From: Ariolimax columbianus
Lineage: Eukaryota > Mollusca > Gastropoda > Stylommatophora > Arionidae
Length of the DNA: 64,000 bases
Reading direction: 5' to 3'
Assembly (NCBI GenBank): GCA_036924085.1
Contig: JAVGWX010000004.1
Coordinates: 79,810,941-79,874,940 of the forward strand
Shown here: positions 45,990 to 56,136 of the stretch, piece by piece
How positions within the stretch are numbered: the stretch's first letter is position 1
Layout: each line of letters starts with the position of its first letter
Program-made: the position numbers and the translations under genes
The notes under the pieces: model-generated
What the model was told of the DNA's origin: nothing
Database searches by the model: none
The model's input: the letters and a program-made list of their open reading frames with translations, nothing else

Positions 45990-47704
45990 CATTACGTGCC
46001 TTATGCCAGGTAGGTGAATGTTGTCTAAGCTCATCTCTGTCCTTTGCCATTAAGTACCATGCAGGACCAAGATCTTGTTGCAGGCCATCTCTCCATCTCA
46101 TTGGTGGACGTCCGGTGCGATGAATATAGATGGAGGGCCACCATGACGTCACTTTACTTGACCTTTTATTGTCAGGCACGCGTGCCATGTGACCTACCCA
46201 CCTGTACTTTCTTAGCAACGCCGTCTCTACGGCGTCATTAAAGGTTTGACTCCTTATGGATGTGTTGCGGATGTGGTCTCGTAGGGTAAGTGACAGTGTT
46301 CTATGCTCCATCGCACGTTGGATCGCTTAGAGCCGCGCCATATCACTTTTACGTAGGCTCCATACTTCGCAGACATACACCATTGCTGAGATGAGCAGGC
46401 TGTTAATGGTGTGAGATCTCGCGTTGTTGTTTTTTTCATCTGTTGAATGACGGTCTTCATGCAGTTGAAGCTGAACCACCCCGATGCTAACCTTCGTGAG
46501 ATCTCTTTATGAATGTCGTTGGAGTTCGTCATTTCTTGGCCCAAGTAGACGTATGACTTCACGTTTTTGACGGAATCAGTTCCAATGCGTATTTCCTCGT
46601 AGGGACAGAAACTGTTCAGCATGCATTGAGTCTTTAGTCTATTTATTTTTTAGACCAACTGCCTCGCTTGCATTGTTGAACTCATTCAGGCATTCTTGAT
46701 GCTGGGGCTGATGATGACTATGTCATCCACAAACCGGAAGTGATTGATCATTTCTCCGTCTATAGTAATATCCCTGTCATCCTAATTTAGTGCGCGGAAG
46801 ACTTCCTCGGGGGCTGCCGTGAAAAGATTGAGAGAGATTATATCGCCCTGTCGTACGTGACGTTCAATTTGTATGTTGATTGTCCGGTAAAAAAGGGTGA
46901 TATTAGTAGAGCTGCCTTCGTTTATATCTGCTATTAGCATATATTGTTCATCAATGCCTTGATTTCGTAAATCATTTGTGACTGCGGTCACTTCAATGCT
47001 ATCGAAAGCTTTGTCATAGTCTACAAACACTAGGCATAGGGGCATAAGCACTTCCTCTGTCCTGTCCATTAGCTGGTGGATAGTGTGGAGGTGGTCAATG
47101 GTAGAGAAGCCCTTTATGAATCCAGCCTGCTCTTGTGGCTGATTCTCATTAAGTTGCTTTTCTAGTCTGCTCATAATTACTCTCGTGGAAAGTTTGTACA
47201 AGGATGAAAGCAAACATATCGGATGGTAGTTCGCAAGGTCTTTTGTGTCCCCTTTTTCATGAATTAGTTTTGTTTTGGACGTTTTCAATTGGTTTGGGAT
47301 TTTACCTTCATTTAGACATTTATTGAACAGTTTCGCCAACTCGCTTGCCAGTATTTCTCCTCCCGCCTGAATAACATCTCCATCCAGTCCTGGGGCCTTT
47401 CAAGTTTTTAGATGCTTGATTGCATGTATCGTCTCTGACGTTAGGATCTCCGGTGCTGACGTATATAACATGCGGTGAATGGCCGTTCATGGATTATTGC
47501 CTTTGATGCGAAGAGGTCAGTGTAGAACCTCCGACATTCTTATACTATGTTTGTTCTGTTTGTTAAGGTTGTACCATCCTGTTTCTTAAGAGCTTTCAGT
47601 AGCATTTTTGACTGGTCAAGGTCTTTTCGACATTTGATCGTACTCTGTCTTGCCTCAGTCGCCTCGATCAATTTCTGTTGCCTATAATGTTCTTGGAGTT
47701 CACT
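45990..47704 (-). mobile_element. LINE body, RT to C-terminus
   Basis: Minus strand: KLFNKCLNEGKIPNQLKTSK, PICLLSSLYKLSTRVIMSRL, PQEQAGFIKGFSTIDHL, VFVDYDKAFDSIE, RHVRQGDIISLNLF, HFRFVDDIVII (catalytic), YVYLGQEM, RKYRWVGHMARVPD, MRWRDGLQQDLGPAW. Broken by several stops. Its 5' part continues at 48586-49108 beyond an inserted plus-strand LINE. Confidence 0.78.
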
Positions 47705-48585
47705 TGAAGGTCACGTTGGTACTGTCAAGATGGGGGGGGGGGGGGGAGGGGGGGGGCGAACGATTACCAACCTTCGTTTTGCAGATAACATCGACGGATT
47801 GGTGGGTTCAGAAGCAGAACTCCAGGAATGGGTCAGAAGGTTCGATGAAACAGCTCTTGACTATGGTATTGAGATAAACGCTGGTAAGATAACATTAATG
47901 ACCAACAACGCCGAGGGCTTCAACAGCAGGATAAAAGCTAATGGCCAGAAACTCGAAGTGGTTGACTATTTTAAATATATGGGTTCGATTGTCAACGATG
48001 AAGGATCAAAATGTGAAGTGTTAGCCAGAATAACACAGACAATAGCGGCGCTTGCACGGCTTAACAAAATCTGGCAAGATAAACGGTTAGCACTATGCAC
48101 GAAAATCAGATTAATGCGTACACTGGTCTTGTCAATATTCCTCTATGCTTGTGAGACATGGACAGTTACAGCTGACCTTCAGCAAAGAATACGGGTCTTG
48201 GAGATGAGATGTTTCTGAAGACTTTTAAACGTCACGTACAAAGATCGAGTTACAAATGAGGAAATACTAGATATAACTACAACAGCAATAGGGCCTTTTG
48301 AAGACCTGTTAGCAACTGTCAAAAAAAAAGGAAACTCGCTTGGTACGGTCACATATCGAGATCAAATGGTCTTGCAAATTCGATCCTCCACGGAAAGGTG
48401 CAAGGCAGACGACGAAGAGGTTTACCCCAAAAGAGGTAGGAGAACACCATAAAAGAATGGACCAATCTCCGACCAGAAGAGGCACAGACAGCAGCCGCTG
48501 ACAGAGAAGGATGGCGTGGTGTTGTGAGGATGTCTTCATGTGTGCTCTAACGACTTCACCGGTTACGGGATGACCTGACCTGACT
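47705..48585 (+). mobile_element. LINE 3' part inserted in the opposite-strand LINE
   Basis: After a G-rich run, encodes TNLRFADNIDGLVGSEAELQ, FKYMGSIVNDEGSKCEVLAR, RTLVLSIFLYACETWTVTAD and, after frameshifts, KLAWYGHISRSNGLANSILH and GRRRRGLPQKRWEENIKEW. A tgacctgacctgac tail ends it, with acttga on both sides. Confidence 0.75.
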
Positions 48586-49108
48586 TGATGTTGTTCAAAA
48601 TCTTCTTTGAGTTTGCATCTAATTATATTGTTGATTTCATTCAGTTCGATTGAATTAGTTATTCCATTGACGTTGAGTCGTCTTCTGGTTGCAAGGAATC
48701 TTAGTGTGGTATCCTTGATTCGACTACGTTCTGTCCTCGTTTGTTTTGTTTTCGCCACATTGATACAGTTATTCAGCTGATCCAGCAATTGTTCCAGGTG
48801 GCAGGTTGGAGAACCTGTACATTGCCAGTCGTTGAACTTCCTCTGCTAGTCTAGCAGAATCAAGAGCAGTATTTGCCTGGGTTAGATTTTTAATAGAGGG
48901 CCTCTTCCGATTCATGGTTGCCCGAATTGGTCTATGATCGCTGGCAGTAGTCAGCCGATACAAAACTTTGACGTTAGTACCACAATTGAGATCGTTACTT
49001 AGCACATAATTAATCTCAGCCCTAGTTTCCCAGTTTGAAGAGTGCCAAGAATATGCGAAATGAAAATCAGTAAGAGAATAGCGTTGGCTAAATCTGTTTT
49101 CACCAACA
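48586..49108 (-). mobile_element. LINE endonuclease C-terminus and linker (5' part of 45990-47704)
   Basis: Minus strand: TRAEINYVLSNDLNCGTNVK, RLTTASDHRPIRATMNRKR (SDH motif of an APE-type endonuclease), TLRFLATRRRLNVNG, RCKLKEDFEQHQ. Removing the inserted LINE gives FEQHQVNSKNIIGN in one frame. Confidence 0.7.
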
Positions 49109-49109
49109 T

Positions 49110-49380
49110 GAGTCATACATGCTTGTGAGACATGGACAATTACAGCTGACCACTGCAGCTCATGCACCGCTCAGCATCTTGATCCCTAATGAATATAACA
49201 TGAGGATCAACACAGGCATGACAGAGACTATGTTGATATCACGCGAACAAGTGCAGAGAATTTTCCATATCAGTGACATTCATATCAATCAAGTACGGAA
49301 GTTCAAATACCTAGGTAATTTGTTCGCCGATGACGTAGAGTGGACAGTGAGATTGCACATATAATTCAGAAGGCGAACAC
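49110..49380 (+). mobile_element. LINE fragment
   Basis: Starts CETWTITAD-like, then LIPNEYNMRINTGMTETMLI, QVRKFKYLGNLFADDVEW. Confidence 0.5.
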
Positions 49381-50330
49381 TGTTCACTATCAAATTGACC
49401 AATTTTGAAACAACCCTAGAGTGCTTTCTTACTTTTATGTGCTTTTAGTAATGACCAAGATTGACATTGGTAATACAATGTAGGAATAATTAGTGTATTT
49501 ATCAGCCACCTCTAAGTGGATACGGCAACTCTGCCAATAGCCAAGTAGGGAAAAAGTTAAGCCGGCATAATTTAGCAAAAACGAAGCAAGAAACGATGAG
49601 GTAAGCTTTCAATTTCAACAAACGTCCATGTGTAAGCTGTGGTACTACATATTGCACATTATGTGTTACCAAGTGGATGGTTTTACCCAAAAGCACATAC
49701 GATATTATTAACAATTTTAGTTCATAATGAATTTATTTATAAATTATTACATAACAGGTGGATGGCTAAGCCGAAAACCGGGAACGAGAACTGAGACTAG
49801 AAGTAGAAGTAAGTAGTAGAAGTGAGTTAAGTCGTTAAGTGAGGACACTTGGACTCACACTCACACTGAGTCAGTACACGCACACTCACAGTAAGACAGA
49901 AGTACACTGACTTGACTGATGTCAGCCTGCACTTAACTAAAAGTGAATACGAAGCTACGATGATCGGTGAGCGATAAACTACTAAAGGCAAAAACAACTC
50001 TGCCTGCACTTAACTAAAAGTGAATACCAAATAAGTTACGATGGTCGGTGAGCAATTAAGTTCTAGGATTGTTTTTATTATGGGAACTGAGAAAAGGCAG
50101 TTGAGTTACTTATTCATAATTCAGTTAATACACCAGGCAAGAACGACTCGGTAAAGTCTAGTAAACAAACTATAGTACACTGCCACACACAGATCTACCT
50201 GAAGTTGACATCTTAGTAAAGTCCATGCCTGAACAAACCTCTTGGAGAGAAGAGCATGGATTACCAGTATAAAGTGAAAAGGCAATTCTGTTTCCTAGAT
50301 GAAGACTACACACAAGATCTCTAGCCTGAG
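49381..50330. other. No gene; one direct duplication
   Basis: At 49925-50045 the segment cctgcacttaactaaaagtg + aatac and a following gatggtcggtgagc-like part occurs twice, about 80 bp apart. No coding signal seen. Confidence 0.45.
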
Positions 50331-50334
50331 TATA

Positions 50335-50775
50335 CTGAGAATATACACAGAAAGGTCGGCACAGAATGCAGTAAAGAATGGAGGAGTCAGATTGTACATG
50401 GAATACCCAAACAATATTGAGGATATGGTAAGATTACCATCCAGGAAATTCTGTCATAATTATGATGCAGAAATCCACGGAATCAAGGTGGCAACTAAGA
50501 AACTTTTGGACACCAATCTCAGTCCATAGCCTGTAGTATTTCTTACAGATGCGAAATTTGCACTCCAAGTTCTGAAGTCTGGGTAGCTGTCAGGTCCACA
50601 GGCTCTACGATCTGAATTGAGTAACCAGCGCAAGATTGTCATACAGTGGATACCTTCTCATTGGGGAATACTGAGAGACGAAAAAGTAGATAAACTGGCA
50701 AAGGAGGGTGCTGCAAACTAGCAACCAAATGTACCAGTTACATACCAACTGAAGAAAATTAGGATAAAATCAATC
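50335..50775 (+). mobile_element. RNase-H LINE fragment, diverged
   Basis: Encodes NGGVRLYMEYPNN, HNYDAEIHGIKVATKKLLD, VVFLTDAKFALQVL, then IVIQWIPSHWGILRDEKVDK and LAKEGA: RNase H motifs with stops. Confidence 0.68.
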
Positions 50776-50779
50776 ACAG

Positions 50780-51015
50780 CAAGGGGCGGCACGGGCTAGT
50801 GGTTAATTGGCACGACTCACAATCCAAAGGTGCTGGGTTCGCTCCCCATCAGAGCACCGGCCGTTACCATGAGGAAGCAAACTCTTAGAAAATGCAGGAG
50901 GAAGCAGACCCATACATAAATTCATGCTGAAGTCGGATGCACTGGGCCGACAGGCGCAAAATAAAAACATAGCGCAACGCACACTGCCTTGGGGAAAAAA
51001 GAAATAAGGCAAACA
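50780..51015 (+). mobile_element. SINE family B
   Basis: Head ggcacgggctagtggttaat, B-box gctgggttcgctccccatc, body gaagtcggatgcactgggcc. Target duplication unclear. Confidence 0.82.
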
Positions 51016-51519
51016 CCCAAAATCATCCCTCCCCTCCCAGTTGCCTATAGAAACAACATTGGAAGAGAAACTATGGATCTGTATGTGAACTACAAAAGAC
51101 AGTGAAGTTTATACAGGAGATAACAATGCAGATATATAGATTAAATTTTCAAGCCGATGAAAGAAGAAGATGTACATAGATATTTGGTGAACCAGATTAG
51201 GACATAGATTTTTAGGTTGTCTATTGTTGCTGGTGTTACTATAATGAATTTAATTCTGTATTCATCTGTTCTTATAGTGACTTATTCACTCAGTTTCCTC
51301 CACATTAATACATCACTGAGCATTTAAGTAGTAGTATCTTAAAGTACGACGCCTGAGTGGTAACTGGGTTGAAACAGCGCAAATGAAACACATAAAAAAA
51401 AGTAAGATGGCCTGACTGACTGCGCTCTCAACTCGCTCCGGTGTTTGTGTCATTTTCTGCTGTTTGCTAGTTCCTGTTCGGATCATAATTCAAGACTCCT
51501 TCACCAAGTGATATCAAGG
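51016..51519. other. No gene recognised
   Basis: AT-rich sequence without a supported frame or repeat match. Confidence 0.35.
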
Positions 51520-52110
51520 ACTTTATTCAGTGGAATTCATGTGCTTTCGTTTGGTTATTCTGTTGTTATGCTGCATCTTGCTGCGGTTGTACCTGGCTTA
51601 AACCGTGAGAAAACAGTCCAGGATGGCGTTGAACATTCCGCTTGACTGCACCACAGAATTCAGCACAGGTTTTCACTACTCAAAGGCCTTCTTGCTTGGG
51701 CTGAAGCCGACTTCCTCCTCCATCGGAGGTTACACAATTCCTCTTCCAACTCTGTATTCTCAGCACAACAAGAGTCACGTTGACCTGAAGGTGGACACAA
51801 TTCAGAGGCCACTGGGGCGAAACGCGAAAATAAAGGGAGTCAGACACAGACAGCCAAGGAAAGCCGACACAAATATTGGTTTAATACACACTCCTCACCA
51901 GATTTGCCCTTCGTCACAGTGCGGTTTTCATGGGAATAGGTCTACCATAGATATGATATTCTCATTACGTCAGTTGCAAACAAAATTGCCAGGAACAGAA
52001 GCAACCACTGTGTATTATCGCCTTCATTGATTTCACGAGGGCACCATTAACTTTGATGGCGAGTCCTCAGAGGAATTTGCAATCAAGTGTGGCATAAAAC
52101 AAGTGATTTG
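51520..52110 (+). mobile_element. Dispersed repeat Z followed by an RT fragment
   Basis: Repeat Z occupies 51520-51830 (match to 29430-30080). Then CPSSQCGFHGNRSTIDMIFS and LRQLQTKLPG match the RT segment ESQCGFRAGRGTVDMIFAAR of the 62145-63995 LINE. A 141-codon frame spans both; no other domain recognised. Confidence 0.55.
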
Positions 52111-52289
52111 TTAATCTAGCAAATTTTGATGGATCCTCAAATGCAAAAACACTAATTCACCAAAAAAGCACCAAATAAAAAAAAAATTACACAAAATTAA
52201 CGTTGTATCGAAAAATGTATTTAAAAAAAAATGTTTTGTTTTTTTAGTAGTGATATCAAATAAAACTTGAAACTGCTGTGTTCAAAGTT

Positions 52290-52470
52290 CACAAGTTTCA
52301 AGTGGTCCTTCTTCTCATAGGAGGTGAGATCAAGTGCCTAGTTCAGTCGTAGATGGGTGATAAACCCAGAGGTACTATGTACACATTGTGCACATAAAAG
52401 AAACTTTGGCAATTAAAAATAGAAAAGAGCAGGTTGTTGGCCGCTGCCCCTGCAAAAAAAAAAAAAAAGA
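52290..52470 (+). repeat. Dispersed SINE-like repeat D
   Basis: Second copy of 19920-20090, with gtgagatcaagtgcctagtt and gaaactttggcaattaaaa, ending in an A run. Confidence 0.5.
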
Positions 52471-53140
52471 ATTTAGTACCCAATACATCACCTACACATC
52501 TGCAGGCATAGAAAGTAAAATCTCAAAAAGGAACCCAGTATGGATAACCTTCAGCTACCTGGCAGCAAACATACACCTGCCTGTTCAATACCAATATTCC
52601 AACTATTCCTAATCAGATGTCTGCATTGGATTTATTAGCAGTCCATGGTATACATATTATTCTCCTTTTTGAGTTTTACCATTTTTCTTAATTCATTTAG
52701 CATAGTTAACTGGTTTCTGTTGTCCTGTCATTGTTTTATCTAGTTCATACTGCACATGATTTATGTGTTCTTTCTTTATTCATTCCCCTAGATTCACATC
52801 ACCTGAGTGGTTCAAAGGACAGACAGATTAGGCCACTGTTTCCTTTCCAGCATGTCGTGACGGACCACTAAAGAGGGTTGTACATGGACCGTCCTACAAT
52901 GAAAAGACCATTACTATTGAACCGTACTCCAAATAACTGGATTCAGTCTTCTCTGAAAACTTGGTAAGATGAACCAAATGTATTGTTGGGCCTTTATTCC
53001 ACCATCTGGAGTAAGAGGAACAATAAGATTGACATTAATAAAACAAAGTTGTCGTTGATTCGAGATATCCTTGTTTGCAAAACTTTCTGACTTTTATTGT
53101 CAGGACCTGCTTGTTAGTATGAGTGTCTTTTGTTTCTGTT
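52471..53140. other. No gene recognised
   Basis: AT-rich sequence upstream of the fold-back element; no supported feature. Confidence 0.35.
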
Positions 53141-53144
53141 AATG

Positions 53145-53655
53145 TGCATACGAGGCGTGTTGAAATGAAACTGGAACAAGTGAACATACGTACAATGTGC
53201 ATGATGACGTCACTTCTGATGTAAACAGCACATACCAATCGTCAAGTTTGCAAAATTTTATTATCCTTCGGCTCATAGTTTTTTTAGCAGACCGTTGAAA
53301 ACATGGCGGGTGTAATACGGAATCCGTCCAGAGTTGATCAGCGAGCAGTGATTAGTTTCTAACAGCTGAAGGATGTCGACCAGTTGACATTCATTGCAGA
53401 ATTGGTGAAAGTAAGCTTCGGCGACGGTCCACCCAAATTACTGCATCAATTTTGGTGATGGCATCTTCTGACAGAACAATATGCGCCTGACCTGGTCTTG
53501 GAAGATCTTTCGTTAACTCACGTTCTTCTTTAAACATTGTTGTCCAGTTCTTCACTGTTGTCTTCGATACACTGCCTGCACTCTGCAATGAATGTCAACT
53601 GGTCGAAATCCTTCAGCTGTTAGAAACCGAATCACCGCTAGTTGATTAACTATGC
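53145..53655. mobile_element. Fold-back mariner-derived element, copy 2
   Basis: The left arm begins acgaggcgtgttgaaatgaa and includes ccgtccagagttgatcagcg. The right arm (minus) encodes SKTTVKNWTTMFKEERELTK and PRPGQAHIVLSEDAITKID. The arms meet near 53413, within a few bases of the copy 1 meeting point. The right end is truncated. Three loose copies of a caagtttgtaatgat-type unit follow to 53790. Confidence 0.78.
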
Positions 53656-53875
53656 GTGAACAAGTTTGTAATGATAACAATTAGTGTAGAAAATGTTTAG
53701 CGTGTTTGAACAAGTTTATAAAGATAAAAATATGTGTATAAATTGTTTAGCCTTATGTGCAAGTTTGTAATGACAAAAACATATTTGATTTGATTAGTTG
53801 TACAATATGAAATATACATTGGTTTTTTATTTTTATCACCAGATTAAAATTGGGCAACAAACAGCAGGATCAAAG

Positions 53876-55036
53876 ATGGACATGATCTCAACATCAACAA
53901 AACCAATAAGTCCAGTTTCAAATTTAGACCTCTTTGGTTTCTTACTCGTACTGCTGATCTGGGAAGTTGGCTCTGAGCCAGCTCTGTACAAAGTGTTTCT
54001 TAATTCTTACGGGCACTGTGGACATGACAAATCATTCAATGTTCGACCCGATCAAGTGTATGGTGTCAGGGCTGACGTCAGTCCCAACACTGGGACAAAG
54101 AGCTTCAGAGACTGTGAGACAAACTTTTATTCTCCAGAGGAAAATGGAAGACTGTGTGTTGTTCAGGAGGGAAAGTTGAATGAAATCAGTGATCACAATG
54201 CACAGCTAATGGTTCACGACGGTCATGACACTGACGACTCACCAATCATATTTTCTTTATCTTATAATCAAGGTTTTTGGGCGCAAAGGGAGTACTGTAC
54301 CAAGACGCCATATATTAACTTCTACTTGCGAAAAATTGACAAAAATATACAAGTAGATATTCGTAAAGTGTACATTCATTTAAAAGTTGTGGATATTGAA
54401 AGTCGGAGCCGTGCATTGTATCTAGATGAAATGTATTGTAACGGATCGTATCCGCTGCAGAACAGTTTGTTAAGTGTCTATAATCGAGCAGTTCCAGACT
54501 TGGATGTCTCTCATGCAAATTTAACACACGTCTGCAGCTTAAAGTTGGAGAAAGATAAGAATGAAAATAGGAGTATTTGTTTTGTTTATGTCCCAACAAG
54601 TAGGTTTGATTGCAGCAGTGATTGGCTAGTTTCGATCTTCTCTGACCTACAGAATGTAGCATATAAACTGAGGTGCCGTGATGAAAAAGCAAAACAGATG
54701 CACGCATGGTGCGGTAATAATATGACACACTCACTTACTTTGAATTTTCAGCGGATGTACGATGCTACATGGGATTTGCCTTTAGAGGTACCAGAGATGT
54801 TTCGGTACGTTTTTGCAGACCACCTGGGATCTCCAGACAGCTTGATGGAGAAGGTGAAGCGAGAGTTGTTGAAACCGATAGACAGCAGTGGCTTAGAAGT
54901 TGGATGGATTGTCTTGATTGTGCTGGCAGTGATTCTTCTGTTGGCAGTCCTTGCTGTTCTTTACTGGAAGCGTGCAGTTTTACCGTGTGTGCAGTACAAA
55001 GCTGTCCATAATCCTGGAAATGCAGCATCGGTGTGA
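53876..55036 (+). CDS. Type I single-pass membrane protein, cysteine-rich ectodomain
   Basis: The open frame continues 78 bp upstream of this ATG (to 53798). A pyrimidine-rich acceptor (tttttatttttatcaccag|) ends at 53842, so the first ATG after it, at 53876, is the preferred start. The protein is 386 aa. Residues about 17-33 (LDLFGFLLVLLIWEVGS) form a signal peptide. The ectodomain has ten cysteines and four N-glycosylation sequons (NGSY, NLTH, NRSI, NMTH). Residues about 342-364 (GWIVLIVLAVILLLAVLAV core) form one membrane helix, followed by a 22-residue tail. The cysteine and beta-strand-like pattern loosely suggests two CUB-like domains, which is a weak inference. Codon use looks intact, with no stops or frameshifts, unlike the surrounding transposon relics. 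An AATAAA at 55204 could end the transcript. Confidence 0.7.
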   Translation: MDMISTSTKPISPVSNLDLFGFLLVLLIWEVGSEPALYKVFLNSYGHCGHDKSFNVRPDQVYGVRADVSPNTGTKSFRDCETNFYSPEENGRLCVVQEGKLNEISDHNAQLMVHDGHDTDDSPIIFSLSYNQGFWAQREYCTKTPYINFYLRKIDKNIQVDIRKVYIHLKVVDIESRSRALYLDEMYCNGSYPLQNSLLSVYNRAVPDLDVSHANLTHVCSLKLEKDKNENRSICFVYVPTSRFDCSSDWLVSIFSDLQNVAYKLRCRDEKAKQMHAWCGNNMTHSLTLNFQRMYDATWDLPLEVPEMFRYVFADHLGSPDSLMEKVKRELLKPIDSSGLEVGWIVLIVLAVILLLAVLAVLYWKRAVLPCVQYKAVHNPGNAASV

Positions 55037-55203
55037 AAATTGCTTTTGAAAAAAACGGATTATAGCATAAATTCCCATTTGCTCTACAGCAGTATGTTGC
55101 TGACTCACAAAACTTGAGTAGTGTACTGCAAAATGTTATGTTTGATTTACTTAAAATCTATCCTTGTTTTTAAATTGATTTTATTGTTGTTGATGGATGT
55201 AAA

Positions 55204-55209
55204 AATAAA
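55204..55209 (+). terminator. Candidate polyadenylation signal
   Basis: An AATAAA hexamer lies about 170 bp after the stop codon of the membrane-protein frame, in AT-rich sequence. A second candidate is near 55341. Assignment is by position only. Confidence 0.35.
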
Positions 55210-55519
55210 TAATTCAAAATAGTCACAGTACTGAAGATCAAAAGCCGATTAAAAACATATGCTTGTTTTTAAAAAGAAAAGAGTCCAAAACAAACACCAA
55301 GAAATGGGCAATATGATAGTGCACTCGTAGACCTTGTTAATAAAACACATAAATACCCCAGTGACCACAAAAGGACAAAATTCCTGGTAATTACTGTCAA
55401 CTCAAACCGAATTGTATTGTCATATATCATGTCTTGGGTTTTTGTTGGGATTTGTTGCTGTTTTCAATTGTTCTTTGTCCTTTGCGAAGGTCTTGTAGCC
55501 GTAACAAAGCGTTATTATG

Positions 55520-55557
55520 CTGGTTTAGAAGAGTGCAGAGTCTTATACAACCGGTTT
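55520..55557 (-). mobile_element. CR1-like 3' UTR scrap
   Basis: gctggtttagaagagtgcag + agtcttatacaaccggttt is the reverse complement of the CR1-like 3' UTR. Confidence 0.55.
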
Positions 55558-55689
55558 TTTCTATTCCTTATTTTGTATTGTCTTTCCCGTAACCCCAAGA
55601 GGTCATACCGACATCACACAACATGTGAGCAGTGTGTCTTGGGTATCTTGCTAACTGGGTGGGGCCCAATCTCTCCCGGGTGATGGATG

Positions 55690-56085
55690 TGTACACTGGC
55701 CCATTGTTGGATCCTTGGAAATGAGAAGGCTAATGAGCTCACAAATACTGGAAGGGGCAGATCACACTTGCCATCCACATAGCTATGTAGAAGCAAAGAC
55801 ACTCATCAAACAATTCATGAGGACAGAATGGAGAGACCAGCACAAAGAATACAAGCCAGAAAATGACAACATATACAAACTTGGCAGATATGGGCAGACA
55901 AAGATCTTCAGACTCAGAACGGAACATTGCAGACTCAAGGCCCACCTGCACTGAATGGGTCTTAGAGACACCGCCACATGTGATTGCAGAGCGCCCAAGC
56001 AAACACCAGAACATGTCCTGCAGGACTGGCCCGGAGAAGCGACCATGCTTGAAAAGCTGTGAGAGACAAGGAATGACCTGACACT
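55690..56085 (+). mobile_element. RNase-H LINE 3' fragment, diverged
   Basis: Encodes ILGNEKANELTNTG, YVEAKTLIKQFMRTEWRDQH, IFRLRTEHCRLKAHLH, then CDCRAPKQTPEHVLQDW, the RNase H end and Cys/His knuckle. Confidence 0.7.
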
Positions 56086-56136
56086 TAAGTCTCATTCGTG
56101 AGCCTCAACGGGGTAGAAGCATAGCATCAGTTGATC

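Noticed and set aside
51605..52030. 141-codon frame as a host gene
   Set aside because: Its first half lies in dispersed repeat Z, also found at 29.8-30.1 kb, and its second half is a LINE RT segment.
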